A stretch of 16,511 bases of DNA from the NCBI RefSeq assembly GCF_040797585.1, contig NZ_JBFNEO010000041.1:1-16511 (forward strand), given 5' to 3'. Below are positions 1 through 7,772 of the stretch, one piece after another. The stretch is from Clostridium_Z sp040797585. Lineage in GTDB: Bacteria; Bacillota; Clostridia; Clostridiales; Clostridiaceae. The position numbers were made by a program, and so were the translations under genes. The notes under the pieces were generated by a model. That model did no database searches. It was given only the letters and a program-made list of their open reading frames with translations, and was not told the origin of the DNA. Positions within the stretch are counted from its first letter, which is position 1. Every line of letters begins with the position of its first letter.

Positions 1-639
1 AGTATTTACATTGAATAGACTAGGGTTCTTTAGTGTACCTCTTGCAAAGAACTCTATTGTCATTCCTGTTTCTACATCACCATTATTTATAACATTAACT
101 ATTAAGCTAGGCTCTCTATGACCCATAATAATCCCTTTATTCTTAGGTATTACAAGAGGAAAATGGAAATCACCTTTCCACATGACTATCTCAGCTTTCT
201 TACCCTCTATCTCTTGCCAAAAAGGGTACGGAGCGTTAAGGAAGCATTTAAAAGCTAGAGCATTATCATTATTAGTTTTATAATCAGAAGAGAAAATGGG
301 TATACTCTCTGCTCTAATTGTTATTGCTCTATTTATATTGTCTTCTTTATATTTTAGTAATACATCATCTTTAGGGTTCAAAACTCTAATTAACTGCCTT
401 CTCATTTCCATTATTTGATCCCTACTATTTGCTAGAATAAAGCCTTCCACATTTATAGTTCTCTCACTTAAGGTTGTGGAACTTATACTCATACCCGATT
501 GATTAACCCCTTTAAATTTATTAAACTCACCTTGTATTTGTTCATCCTCAAAAAGAGTTACTAATACTCCAGTGTCTCCTATAAAACTATCCATAGTAAT
601 GGATAAATTATTTTCTTTATTTATTAGTTCAATATTCAA
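1..639 (-). CDS. Distal tail protein (Dit-like, siphovirus tail family), 3' end beyond window
   Basis: Reading 639 to 1 on the minus strand gives 213 uninterrupted codons running off the left edge. The start is probably TTG at 639-637, about 8 nt after a purine-rich GGGGGTGG stretch and 16 nt past the tape measure stop. The N-terminus begins NIELINKENN. The middle contains INVEGFILANSRDQ, then MRRQLIRVLNPKDD, then FLNAPYPFW. This order (a strand-rich N-terminal half, the R-L-I-R-x-L-N-P segment, a P-x-P-F-W ending) is what I know from Sipho_tail/Dit family proteins. These form the hexameric hub at the tail tip, between tape measure/tail tube and the receptor-binding or tail-lysin proteins. 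Position right after the tape measure gene fits. The remaining C-terminal domain is not visible, so a tail-tip fusion cannot be excluded. Confidence 0.8.
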   Translation of the reverse strand, partial: MNIELINKENNLSITMDSFIGDTGVLVTLFEDEQIQGEFNKFKGVNQSGMSISSTTLSERTINVEGFILANSRDQIMEMRRQLIRVLNPKDDVLLKYKEDNINRAITIRAESIPIFSSDYKTNNDNALAFKCFLNAPYPFWQEIEGKKAEIVMWKGDFHFPLVIPKNKGIIMGHREPSLIVNVINNGDVETGMTIEFFARGTLKNPSLFNVNT

Positions 640-655
640 TATAAATACCACCCCC

Positions 656-3600
656 TTAAGTAAAAGATAAACTTCTCATAGCTTTTTTAGTTGCCTTATA
701 AACTTCGTAGGGGCTCTCAACTTTTCCATGGAAGTTATTGGTAACATTAATACCTCTACCTTCTCCACCGCCTAAGAAAGGTGAATCAGCATTAGGATTA
801 AATGGGTTATTCTTTTTTGGTACAATAGCTTCCCCTTCATGTATTAAAGCAAGTCCTGTCTTAGGTACATAGTTTGTTCCAACGGCAAATTGTGGAATCT
901 GTGGAGGTGTCTTTGAAGGTAACTTCGGTGGTGAAATTAATGGAATACTACTTATAATACCCATGATCCAGTCAAATTCATTCTTAACATCTCTAGCTAG
1001 TTTTTTCCACCTACTTAATACTCCACCTGTTTGTTTATCTACTACACCCCATATCCCAGGAGAATCTTCTTCTATCTTTTTCTTAATACCTTCATTAGTA
1101 GCTTTAGCTGCTTCCACGCTATCATCTCTAGCATTCTCAGCACTAGTAACCATAGCTCTATATTGCTCCTCAGTGATTATACCTGCTGCTTTTAATCTAG
1201 CAGCTTCTTTGATTTCCCCATCATATCTTGTTTCAGCTGCTTTAATAGCACCATCCCTAGTTTCATTAGCTTTCTTCACAGTATCAGATGCCATTTCAGC
1301 TGTGATTCTACCTGTTTCAGCTTTTAATCTCTCATTGATAACTATTGCTTCAGCTTCTTCTTCACTAAGGATCTCTACTGCTTTTTGTTTTTTCTCTCTT
1401 TGTAACTCTTCTATTTGCCTAAACTCTTCTGCTTTAATGCTTCTATTTTCATTAAGAGCTGTCCAGTATATATCTTCTATCTTGGCCTGGTTCGCATTGA
1501 TATTATTTATTTCAGTATAGTGGTAAGCTTCTAATCTAGTTATAGCAGCTGCTTGTTCCTCTGTAGTTAAAGCACCATTCTGTATAAAGAACTGTTTAGT
1601 ATCTTCTAACTCTTTATAGAATCTTTCTTGAGAAGCTGTTATAATTTGATTGTTCATGGTTCTATACTTCTCTACCATTAAATCCATTCTCTCTTGTGTA
1701 ACTATACCAGACTCATCCCAAGTTTGCCTAAAGTTACCTACAATAACATCTTTTTGTTCTTGTGTCAGAGAGTTGGTTTTGCTTAACATATCTCTAAGTC
1801 TAGCTTCCATAGTATTAACCATTTCTGTTGTGACTCTATCTGTACCTTGAATCATTCCAAATAATTCATTTACATAACCATCTTTAATATCTTGAGATAA
1901 GTCTTTAGCTTGTAATGCTGCTAACGTAAAGTTATCTACAATCTTTTGTTTTATATCTGAAGTAGTATCTTCATTCTTCAACTTCATGTCATACAATGCT
2001 TTGCCTACTTCTTCGTCCATCTCTAGATAAGCACCTACTGCTTCCTTAGTACTATCACTAATCTTTACAGCGGTTTCATTAGTCATCTCGCCAAACTCAT
2101 TTACAGTCACTGAAGTCTTTTCTATCCTATCTGCAAATATGTCTATCTCAGGTACAACTTCTTCCTTTAGGTTTTCATATATTTTATATCCACCGTAGGC
2201 TACTGCTCCAGCAGCCGCTACCCATGGTGCTGCTGCTAGTGCAGCTGAACCTAACCCCCCAACTAATGCTCCTAATCCGCTGGCCCCTGCTGCCGTTCCT
2301 GCTGCTGTCCCAACTCCACTTAATGCAGTACTTGCAGTTGCTCCTACTGTTTTTGCTAATCCTAACTTACCAAGAAATTTACCTACTAAAGGAGTTCCTT
2401 CTCCAAACACTACACTTAACCCACTTACTACGGGCTTTAATTTAGTAAATAACGTTATAGTTTTACCTACTCCAGATATTACAGGTCCTAAAGTTGCTGA
2501 GAATATTGCAGTTTTAACTATTGTTTCTTTCATCCACGGACTTAAATTTTTAAACCCTTCCGCAAAATTCCTTGTACCTTCTACAACATCTTTAACAACC
2601 GGCATTAAAATATCCCCTAGTTCTATACCTAGATTTTTAATGTCATTTAATGCTTTCCTCATTTCTGTACCTGGAGCCTTATCCATTTTATTAAAGGCAT
2701 CATCAAGGGCTGTAGTGTTAGTCTCCATTTCTTTTATGGTATCATTGTATATTTTCATACCATTTTCACTAGTTAGCATAAGAATGGAGTTAAGTCCTTC
2801 TACAGAACCAAATACAGAAGCCATTGCCCCAATAGGGCTATCTGCTGCTTGAGCTAATGTTTCGAATTGTTTGCTTAATATATTAGTTTCTTTCTTTAAA
2901 TTCTTATATTCTTCTGTATTCTTTTTTCCTTGCTTTTCTAACTCTAATAACTTATATACATTTTTAGATAAATTGTCTTGTAATCTTTTAAATTCTGGAC
3001 TAGCATTTTCTAATCCTAACTTAACATCTTTTAAAAATCCTATCCACCCTTTACTTTGCAGGGCAGATACTGAAAAATCTATGCCCAGTTGCTCCGCTGC
3101 TTCACTTGCTTCTTTGCTAGGCTTAATTATATTACTCATAGCAGCCTTTAAAGCAGTTACGGACTCAGAAGTTGCAAGACCTTGAGCTGTTGTACTAGCT
3201 AAAGAAGAAAATAATTCCTCAGTAGTGATTCCTAACTGTGCAGCTATAGGTGTAACCTTACCTACTGCACTTGCTAACTCCCCGAAGGTTGTTTTACCTT
3301 TATTTTGAGTAATTAACATTTGATTAGCTATCTTTTCAGCTTCACTACTCTGCATACCATAAGAGTTTAAAACTGTAGTAAGTCCATCAACTGCGGTAGC
3401 TGTGTCAGTAAATCCACCTTTAGCAGCTTTAACGGTAGTCCCTAAAAAATCTATAGCGTCAGCAGTGTCTACGGAACCTGAGATAGCTTCATATAAAGCT
3501 TCATTTAATTCTGTAGCTGCCATTCCTGTTTCATGAGATAAATCCATTACTCCGCTTTTTAAGTCTTCTATTGGAACTTTAGTTGTGTCTGCTATAGTGC

Positions 3601-3868
3601 TAACTTTAGCTATACTGTCTCCAAAATCCGTACCAAATTTAACTGCTGCTGCTCCTGCTGCAACAATAGGCAGAGTAACCCTCTTTGTCATAGCTCCACC
3701 TATGTCGCTCATTTTTTCCCCTACTTTAGCAACGCTCTCCATGCTCTTAGAAACTTCTTTTGCTCTTCCTACAGCTTCTGTTTTAATTCTATCCATATCA
3801 CTTCTAAAGGTTTTAATATCGACCTTCATCTGAGTAATTAAAGGAGCTAACGCTATACCCCCCTTCAA
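656..3868 (-). CDS. Tail tape measure protein (TP901-type core)
   Basis: A 1070-aa protein starting at TTG 3868-3866, preceded by a GGAGGGG ribosome site 5 nt upstream; its start lies 1 nt past the stop of the frameshifted chaperone extension. Residues about 60-280 resemble the phage tape measure core (TP901 type), with the segments VSTIADT, LSHETGMAATELNEALYEA and AVGKVTPIAAQLGI. A coiled-coil-like charged stretch lies at about 290-345. Residues about 505-560 are an Ala/Gly-rich hydrophobic segment, the usual membrane-active region of tape measures. Long Glu/Lys helices follow to about 930. At 994-1022 is the motif starting FAVGTNYVPKTGLALIHEGE, a common ending of Firmicute tape measures. 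The protein fixes tail length and is threaded inside the tail tube. At roughly 1.5 angstrom per residue a tail of about 150-160 nm would be expected (inference). No lytic transglycosylase or peptidase domain is evident. Confidence 0.95.
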   Translation of the reverse strand: MKGGIALAPLITQMKVDIKTFRSDMDRIKTEAVGRAKEVSKSMESVAKVGEKMSDIGGAMTKRVTLPIVAAGAAAVKFGTDFGDSIAKVSTIADTTKVPIEDLKSGVMDLSHETGMAATELNEALYEAISGSVDTADAIDFLGTTVKAAKGGFTDTATAVDGLTTVLNSYGMQSSEAEKIANQMLITQNKGKTTFGELASAVGKVTPIAAQLGITTEELFSSLASTTAQGLATSESVTALKAAMSNIIKPSKEASEAAEQLGIDFSVSALQSKGWIGFLKDVKLGLENASPEFKRLQDNLSKNVYKLLELEKQGKKNTEEYKNLKKETNILSKQFETLAQAADSPIGAMASVFGSVEGLNSILMLTSENGMKIYNDTIKEMETNTTALDDAFNKMDKAPGTEMRKALNDIKNLGIELGDILMPVVKDVVEGTRNFAEGFKNLSPWMKETIVKTAIFSATLGPVISGVGKTITLFTKLKPVVSGLSVVFGEGTPLVGKFLGKLGLAKTVGATASTALSGVGTAAGTAAGASGLGALVGGLGSAALAAAPWVAAAGAVAYGGYKIYENLKEEVVPEIDIFADRIEKTSVTVNEFGEMTNETAVKISDSTKEAVGAYLEMDEEVGKALYDMKLKNEDTTSDIKQKIVDNFTLAALQAKDLSQDIKDGYVNELFGMIQGTDRVTTEMVNTMEARLRDMLSKTNSLTQEQKDVIVGNFRQTWDESGIVTQERMDLMVEKYRTMNNQIITASQERFYKELEDTKQFFIQNGALTTEEQAAAITRLEAYHYTEINNINANQAKIEDIYWTALNENRSIKAEEFRQIEELQREKKQKAVEILSEEEAEAIVINERLKAETGRITAEMASDTVKKANETRDGAIKAAETRYDGEIKEAARLKAAGIITEEQYRAMVTSAENARDDSVEAAKATNEGIKKKIEEDSPGIWGVVDKQTGGVLSRWKKLARDVKNEFDWIMGIISSIPLISPPKLPSKTPPQIPQFAVGTNYVPKTGLALIHEGEAIVPKKNNPFNPNADSPFLGGGEGRGINVTNNFHGKVESPYEVYKATKKAMRSLSFT

Positions 3869-3869
3869 G

Positions 3870-4184
3870 TTATCCCCTCCTTTCTTTAAATTCTCTTATA
3901 GCTCTTGTATCTGCTTTGGTTTGTTGTAATCTCCATAAGGTTTTAAGGAACTCTCTCCCACTCTCATAACTATTAAAGCCTTGTATCCAAGACTCTTTGT
4001 CATAAAGCATATATTCACTTATCCCAAGTTCCTGTACTTCTTTAAAATTTAATCCTGTATACTTACTAATTCTTTTAATTTCATTAGTAGATAATGAAAA
4101 AAATGATTCCCATTCCTCACTAGGGAAGTATTTATTAAAAATAGCTTCCCTAAATCTTTCATCTTGAGGAATAGGAATTATTAG
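3870..4184 (-). CDS. Tail assembly chaperone, -1 frameshift extension (gpT-like part)
   Basis: This frame has no good start of its own, yet it is open for 104 codons from the slippery site at 4190-4184 to a TAA at 3872-3870. Translation begins LIIPIPQDERFREAIFNKYF and ends DTRAIREFKERRG; it contains SEEWESFFSLSTNEIKRIS and KESWIQGFNSYESGREFL. It is the counterpart of the T part of lambda gpG-T. Ribosomes slipping back one base on CCCAAAC would make a 203-aa fusion of the 99-aa chaperone with this segment. In this family the fusion binds the tape measure protein and recruits tail tube subunits, and is absent from the finished virion. Length, place just upstream of the tape measure gene, and lack of a start codon all support this. 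Recoding is inferred, not shown. Confidence 0.85.
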   Translation of the reverse strand, partial: LIIPIPQDERFREAIFNKYFPSEEWESFFSLSTNEIKRISKYTGLNFKEVQELGISEYMLYDKESWIQGFNSYESGREFLKTLWRLQQTKADTRAIREFKERRG

Positions 4185-4480
4185 TTTGGGTCATTTAAAG
4201 GTTCTTTAGTAAAACTAACTATAGAAATATATAGCTTATTAACTACTGATTGAGGTAATTTTTCTATATCTTTTGCAGTAAATTTATTTCCACTAGTATT
4301 TCTATTTAACATTTCAGTTACTAACTCTACTTGCTTTTCATATATTTTCTTAGGATCTTCTGTCATTTCATATTCTGATACTTTCCTAAACATTGCAGGG
4401 GTAAGTTCTTGAACCCTAATTAACTCTCCATTAAGTTGAAATTCTATTGTTCTATTTATATATCTATCTAAATCTATCAT
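4181..4480 (-). CDS. Tail assembly chaperone (gpG-like, zero frame)
   Basis: A 99-aa protein starting MIDLDRYINRTIEFQLNGE and ending EPLNDPN, immediately followed by TAA. I place the start at ATG 4480-4478, which has AGGAGG 6 nt upstream; an in-frame ATG at 4516 would add 12 residues but sits within the hairpin after the major tail protein gene and has no ribosome site. Its place between major tail protein and tape measure, its length, and the -1 frameshift signal in its last two codons identify it as the short form of the tail assembly chaperone (lambda gpG role). The family acts in the cytoplasm by coating tape measure protein during tail polymerisation. Sequence alone gives no catalytic motif; the call comes from context and the frameshift. 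Confidence 0.85.
   Translation of the reverse strand: MIDLDRYINRTIEFQLNGELIRVQELTPAMFRKVSEYEMTEDPKKIYEKQVELVTEMLNRNTSGNKFTAKDIEKLPQSVVNKLYISIVSFTKEPLNDPN
4184..4190 (-). promoter_or_regulatory. Programmed -1 ribosomal frameshift site CCCAAAC
   Basis: On the minus strand the end of the chaperone gene reads GAC CCA AAC TAA. CCCAAAC fits the X-XXY-YYZ heptamer with P- and A-site codons CCA and AAC, and the zero-frame stop follows at once. Slipping back one base gives CTA ATA ATT and so on, open for 104 codons. A conserved frameshift at this position, between major tail and tape measure genes, is established for many long-tailed phages. No strong downstream pseudoknot is obvious by eye; only a weak 5-bp pairing follows. 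Confidence 0.85.
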
Positions 4481-4490
4481 GTTTTTCCTC

Positions 4491-4525
4491 CTAAAATTAA
4501 AGGAGCCTTTATTCAAAAGACTCCT
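4491..4525 (-). terminator. Terminator-like hairpin after major tail protein gene
   Basis: On the minus strand AGGAGTC (4525-4519) pairs with GGCTCCT (4507-4501), with one G-T pair and an 11-nt loop, followed by TTTAATTTT. It lies 26 nt after the major tail protein stop and overlaps the region just before the chaperone ribosome site. A partial terminator here would lower the chaperone/tape measure transcript relative to the abundant tail tube protein, a common layout. The T-tract is broken by AA, so termination is probably leaky. Confidence 0.6.
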
Positions 4526-4550
4526 GAGATATTATATATTTTTAATTTAC

Positions 4551-5093
4551 CTATTCTGTAATTTCCCCATCTGAAAGTTCTTCTTCAAACTCTGCTAAGA
4601 ATCCCTTTATATATTCAATAGCTGCTATTTCAGAATCCACTACTACCTCTTTTTCTCCAAACTCCATGGCAAACCCATTACCACCTTGACCTATCATAGT
4701 AAATCTTAATTTTTTGCCATTTTGTTTTGTATGAACAAATCTTATAAGAACATTCTTTAAAGCTCCACCACCGCCAAAAGTTAATTTCCTATTTTTCTTA
4801 ACTTCATCAACTGTAACCTTAGCCGTAGAAAGCAGAGCTATTTTATCCATATTCCATGTAAGAAGTCCAGTTTTGAAGGTTAAATCTTCTTTTGTTATAA
4901 AACTTCTTACCGTCTTACCATAACTATTTTTAACATCATACTTCTCTGGCTTGTAATCAATAGAAGCTCCTCCTGAAGTATGACCAACATTGTGATTATC
5001 AGTTTCTATTTCTGTGTGTTCTGGAATCTCCTCTCCTTTAAACTCATACATATATAATTCCCCAGCACCTAATAATATCTCGTCCTTAGCCAT
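4551..5093 (-). CDS. Major tail protein (tail tube subunit)
   Basis: A 180-aa protein starting MAKDEILLGAGELYMYEF at ATG 5093, with GGAGGTG 6 nt upstream; it overlaps the previous gene by 8 nt. The opening (short N-terminus, then L-G-A-G-x-L-Y) and the middle segment with ITKEDLTFKTGLL and GGGGALKNVLIRFVH resemble phage tail tube proteins that polymerise into the tail shaft. The C-terminus is acidic (EFEEELSDGEITE). Its location after the tail completion gene and before the chaperone/tape measure pair fits, and a hairpin directly after it suggests expression separate from the genes below. No extra Ig-like domain is present. The fold is inferred from context and general sequence character. Confidence 0.8.
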   Translation of the reverse strand: MAKDEILLGAGELYMYEFKGEEIPEHTEIETDNHNVGHTSGGASIDYKPEKYDVKNSYGKTVRSFITKEDLTFKTGLLTWNMDKIALLSTAKVTVDEVKKNRKLTFGGGGALKNVLIRFVHTKQNGKKLRFTMIGQGGNGFAMEFGEKEVVVDSEIAAIEYIKGFLAEFEEELSDGEITE

Positions 5094-5454
5094 TATTACA
5101 CCTCCATGTTATTATAAAAATTAATGTATTCTCATACATCTGTAAATCATCCATAAATAAAAGCCCTCCACCACTTAGAGAACTTTTAAAATAAGTGCTC
5201 CCATAGGTAATAAAAGGCTTATCTTCTTCCATATCCATTATTTTGTTTATTGTTGTTTCTATTTCTTTTACTTGGTCATAATCAGACCATATTATTTTAA
5301 GCTCTAATTGACTTTGTTTAATATGTCCTCCGCTTATAGGAGAAAATGTATAAACTATAGAAGGCTTTTCAATATCTGTAGTGAAAATAGGAAAAAGCCT
5401 ATCTTTTAATTCTGTTACATTACTTTCTATATAGTTTTTAATATCTATCTCCAC
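5086..5454 (-). CDS. Tail completion/tail terminator-like protein
   Basis: A 122-aa protein, MEIDIKNYIESNVTELKDRLFP at its start, beginning with GTG 5454-5452. The preceding gene's TAG and this GTG share a base (TAGTG), so translational coupling is likely. It is followed by the major tail protein with 8-nt overlap. The sequence shows a helical N-terminus, then strand-rich segments (PSIVYTFSPISGG, SQLELKIIWSDYD, LIFIITWRC). This alternation and its position between the gp10-like protein and the tail tube gene match the small tail terminator/completion proteins (SPP1 gp17 or lambda gpU type). They cap the tail and join it to the head connector. I see no diagnostic motif, so the role rests mainly on gene order. 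Confidence 0.6.
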   Translation of the reverse strand: MEIDIKNYIESNVTELKDRLFPIFTTDIEKPSIVYTFSPISGGHIKQSQLELKIIWSDYDQVKEIETTINKIMDMEEDKPFITYGSTYFKSSLSGGGLLFMDDLQMYENTLIFIITWRCNNG

Positions 5455-5873
5455 TACTTAGCACCTCCTAGAATTTTATTTATTTTATCTTTATTATTAA
5501 GTTTCGCTTTCTCTAAAAATTGATTAGGTTTTTGTCCTTTAGTAATATGCCATCCTGCATATTTTCCTTTTTCTACTTTATACTTCCAAGGTGTTTTTCT
5601 ACCATTACCATTAATAGCATATATACCAGTTCCTTGATGTACATATGGAGCATACTCCATGCTATTAGCTACACTCCCTACTATTTCAGTTTCTGTTAAG
5701 CCTACATCATGAAACATAGCAGCTCTTAAAGGTCCTTGGTCAACTGGGCAAAGCTTTTTACTTTCACCTTCTAATAAAACACAAGCTTTTTCGACATTCT
5801 TAAAAGCCTTCATTACCTGTTTATAAGTTGCTTCCTCTAAACTCTTTTGGAATTCTCTATTATCACTAGACAT
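5454..5873 (-). CDS. HK97 gp10-like head-tail joining protein
   Basis: About 139 aa from ATG 5873 (MSSDNREFQKSLEEA); a TTG three codons upstream is possible but AAAGGT is then too close. It contains the segment KKLCPVDQGPLRAAMFHDV and later VANSMEYAPYVHQGTGIYA, followed by PNQFLEKAKLN. The order C/T-P-V-D-x-G-x-L-R, then Y-A-x-x-V-x-x-G-T, then P-x-F-L near the end is the hallmark of the HK97 gp10 family (Phage_HK97_gp10). These small proteins take part in joining head and tail. The gene overlaps the upstream adaptor gene by 8 nt and shares one base with the downstream one, so the four connector genes form a tightly coupled block. Confidence 0.85.
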   Translation of the reverse strand: MSSDNREFQKSLEEATYKQVMKAFKNVEKACVLLEGESKKLCPVDQGPLRAAMFHDVGLTETEIVGSVANSMEYAPYVHQGTGIYAINGNGRKTPWKYKVEKGKYAGWHITKGQKPNQFLEKAKLNNKDKINKILGGAK

Positions 5874-6183
5874 TAGTATCAACTACCTTTAAATAAAGTT
5901 GTGTTAATCTTCCCTTAGGCTTAACGGATAGTATATTATACACTGTATTTCCTTCTCTAAGCCTGTTTATCCCTTCTTTAATATCTTTATGTCTAGTAAG
6001 TCCAGTATGGCTAGAATCATTGAATTTAACACTCTGTGTATTTATTCTATCGTCTATATCATAAATAGCTACTTCAATAGTATTACTTTCTTTCCATTCT
6101 TCTTTTGTAGCTCCTGAAGGTGTTCTAACTTTGGCTTTACTCTCTAATATAATAGGCTTCATATCTCTGTTTATACTAGCCAT
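5866..6183 (-). CDS. Head-tail adaptor / head closure protein
   Basis: A 105-aa protein starting MASINRDMKPIILESK at ATG 6183-6181, sharing a base with the upstream stop (TAATG). The segments EWKESNTIEVAIYDIDDRIN and GNTVYNILSVKPKGRLTQLYLKVV resemble the small beta-rich head-closure/stopper proteins of siphoviruses (SPP1 gp16 type, phage head-tail adaptor family). These plug the portal-adaptor complex after packaging. The closing segment (x-Y-N-I-L-S-V-x-x-x-G-R...L-x-L-x-V) is typical. The call combines that pattern with its place between the gp6-like connector and gp10-like protein. Confidence 0.75.
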   Translation of the reverse strand: MASINRDMKPIILESKAKVRTPSGATKEEWKESNTIEVAIYDIDDRINTQSVKFNDSSHTGLTRHKDIKEGINRLREGNTVYNILSVKPKGRLTQLYLKVVDTNV

Positions 6184-6467
6184 TAAAACTTCACCTTCCT
6201 TATAGCTCCAAGTTCTTGTTTAATGTCTTTAGGAAGTCCATCTATAAAAGATTGTGATATTCCACTATAGCTTTCAGAACTTAATCCTTCTGAACCCATA
6301 ATATTACACCTAATGACTACAATTCTTCTTATTAAACTCTCAGCCTTACCTGGAAGTTCCTTAATGTTACAATAGTTAAGAATAAATTCTTGTACATCTT
6401 CAATCATAAGACTTAATAGATCATCTTTTATCGTATCACCTATAGCTATCTTAATCTTTTTCAACAT
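6183..6467 (-). CDS. Head-tail connector protein (gp6/gp15-like adaptor)
   Basis: About 94 aa, all helical, starting MLKKIKIAIGD at ATG 6467 with AAGGTG 7 nt upstream; an alternative GTG at 6476 has no ribosome site. The central part reads LMIEDVQEFILNYCNIKELP, then a long helix AESLIRRIVVIRCNIMGSEG, then SESYSGISQSFIDGLP. This is the usual layout of the phage gp6-like head-tail connector family: helix with ILNYC, a second helix, then a Gly/Ser-rich turn before a short helix. Such proteins sit below the portal ring. The gene overlaps the previous one by 17 nt, showing a compact operon. Confidence 0.85.
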   Translation of the reverse strand: MLKKIKIAIGDTIKDDLLSLMIEDVQEFILNYCNIKELPGKAESLIRRIVVIRCNIMGSEGLSSESYSGISQSFIDGLPKDIKQELGAIRKVKF

Positions 6468-6753
6468 CTTTAACACCTTCTAAAGCTTTTATCAATTCTT
6501 CTTTTTTCATATCTGAATAGCCTTCTATCTCTTTCTCTTTTGCTAGTTCCTTAAGCTCTTTTACTGTTAAATTATTCAATGTATCTTTTTCTTCAGTAAC
6601 TTCTATTTTCTCTTCTCTAACTTCATATCCCATATTCTTAAACCAATCAACTAGCCATAAATCTTCTGTGTTTCCTTCTCCATTAACAAAAGAAACACCA
6701 GCACTAAGGCCAGTGTATTCTTTGTTTGGAGATAATATTTTATATTTAGGCAT
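6451..6753 (-). CDS. Small structural protein with C-terminal SAP/HeH/Rho-N-like domain
   Basis: A 100-aa protein starting MPKYKILSPNKEYTGLSAGV, with GGAGTG 6 nt before the ATG at 6753. Residues 1-48 form a small domain with a conserved-looking F-x-N-G-x-G-x-T segment and DWFKNMGYEV. Residues 57-93 (NNLTVKELKELAKEKEIEGY, then SDMKKEELIKALEG) are a clear helix-extension-helix of the Rho N-terminal/SAP/HeH type, usually a nucleic-acid-binding or protein-docking fold. Genes with this layout commonly lie directly after the major capsid gene in Firmicute siphophages. The exact role is not settled; packaged-DNA contact or a head accessory role is a guess. The linker at 47-57 is highly charged. Confidence 0.7.
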   Translation of the reverse strand: MPKYKILSPNKEYTGLSAGVSFVNGEGNTEDLWLVDWFKNMGYEVREEKIEVTEEKDTLNNLTVKELKELAKEKEIEGYSDMKKEELIKALEGVKDVEKD

Positions 6754-6767
6754 ACAATCACTCCTAG

Positions 6768-7751
6768 CTATCTTACTTTTATATTTCTTAATACTCCTGC
6801 TGATCTAGAATTCTTTAAGGCTATTGCTCCAACCATTTCAACTTCACCTTTTTTAACTGCTCCTGGTGCGTTCAAATCAGGAAGATAAGTCTTTATAATC
6901 TTATCCCCTTTTACTGTAACACCATGAAATCCTCCAAGATTAATACCAGCAGCGAATAAGTCAGTTAATCCATCAGTCTCATTAGCAGATATAGTTCTTT
7001 TTTGTATCTTAACTGTTGGTATAGTTCCAGTATTATCTACATAATATCCAAGGTCTACCAATGGTATATTATTATATGAATCAACCTTCTTTCCAAAAGC
7101 ATCTTCAGCTTGAGTTAAATAACCTGCTCTTCTTGCACATGCTCTTATTTTTGACATAAGTTTTGCATTTCCCATAAGCATATTAGGAGTACCATCTAAT
7201 TCACTTAAAAACTCATCTAGCAAGTCTAAAAAGTCTTTATAATTTGTATCTACTGCATCAGAAGTTGATAAGTCTATAACACTATCTTTGTTTAATTCCG
7301 TACTTGATCCAGCTAATGCCTTATCTAATCCATCAAAGGATTTAGAATCTACTGCACTATCTCCGTTAATAACTGTGTAATGAAATAGATTACTAGCCGC
7401 TTTAATTTTCTCTTTAAGTTGGAAATCAACTTCATCTATCGCCCCACTTGTATTTGCTAATATTCTATCTAATTCAAAACCTCCTCCAAATATCTTAAGG
7501 TCCACAGTGTGCTTTTCTCTCTTAGCTTCTTGAGATGTATACTCATTATTAATTTCTCTAAATTGTGCTGTTCCTGGAGTTTTTAATCTAGTGTAACCAT
7601 AAGTTAATGTACTTCCCCCTGTGCCTGGAGAAACTGCATCGTCAAATATTAATTGTTCTAATAATAATGAATTCCTTCTAAACTCATCTATAACCATTTG
7701 GTCTACCTTATCTGCCATGCTTACTTTTGCTTCTTTTAATGTAATTGCCAT
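6768..7751 (-). CDS. Major capsid protein (HK97 fold)
   Basis: A 327-aa protein starting MAITLKEAKVSMADKVDQMV at ATG 7751, with AAAGGTGA 7 nt upstream. The N-terminal part shows the extended E-loop region (residues about 38-75: FDDAVSPGTGGSTLTYGYTR and onward), then FGGGFELDRILANT and a long spine helix (QLKEKIKAASNLFHYTVING), then the P-domain core with MLMGNAKLMSKIRACARRAG. It ends near GVTVKGDKIIKTYLPDLNAP and a final HK97-type strand. Length and place right after a GP20-type scaffold gene support it. No separate protease gene is visible, consistent with the scaffold-dependent, protease-free arrangement. Confidence 0.9.
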   Translation of the reverse strand: MAITLKEAKVSMADKVDQMVIDEFRRNSLLLEQLIFDDAVSPGTGGSTLTYGYTRLKTPGTAQFREINNEYTSQEAKREKHTVDLKIFGGGFELDRILANTSGAIDEVDFQLKEKIKAASNLFHYTVINGDSAVDSKSFDGLDKALAGSSTELNKDSVIDLSTSDAVDTNYKDFLDLLDEFLSELDGTPNMLMGNAKLMSKIRACARRAGYLTQAEDAFGKKVDSYNNIPLVDLGYYVDNTGTIPTVKIQKRTISANETDGLTDLFAAGINLGGFHGVTVKGDKIIKTYLPDLNAPGAVKKGEVEMVGAIALKNSRSAGVLRNIKVR

Positions 7752-7772
7752 ATTAAATCACCTTTCCTTTTC

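Noticed and set aside
963..3833. Several plus-strand open frames of 66-185 codons opposite the tape measure gene
   Set aside because: They are antisense shadows of a clear long gene, are Leu/Ser/Ile-rich as expected from the complement of Glu/Lys/Ala codons, and lack ribosome sites.
3870..4184. The 104-codon frame as a frameshift-damaged pseudogene
   Set aside because: The heptamer is canonical and in the correct phase, and this is the known place for programmed frameshifting in tail genes, so recoding is the better explanation.
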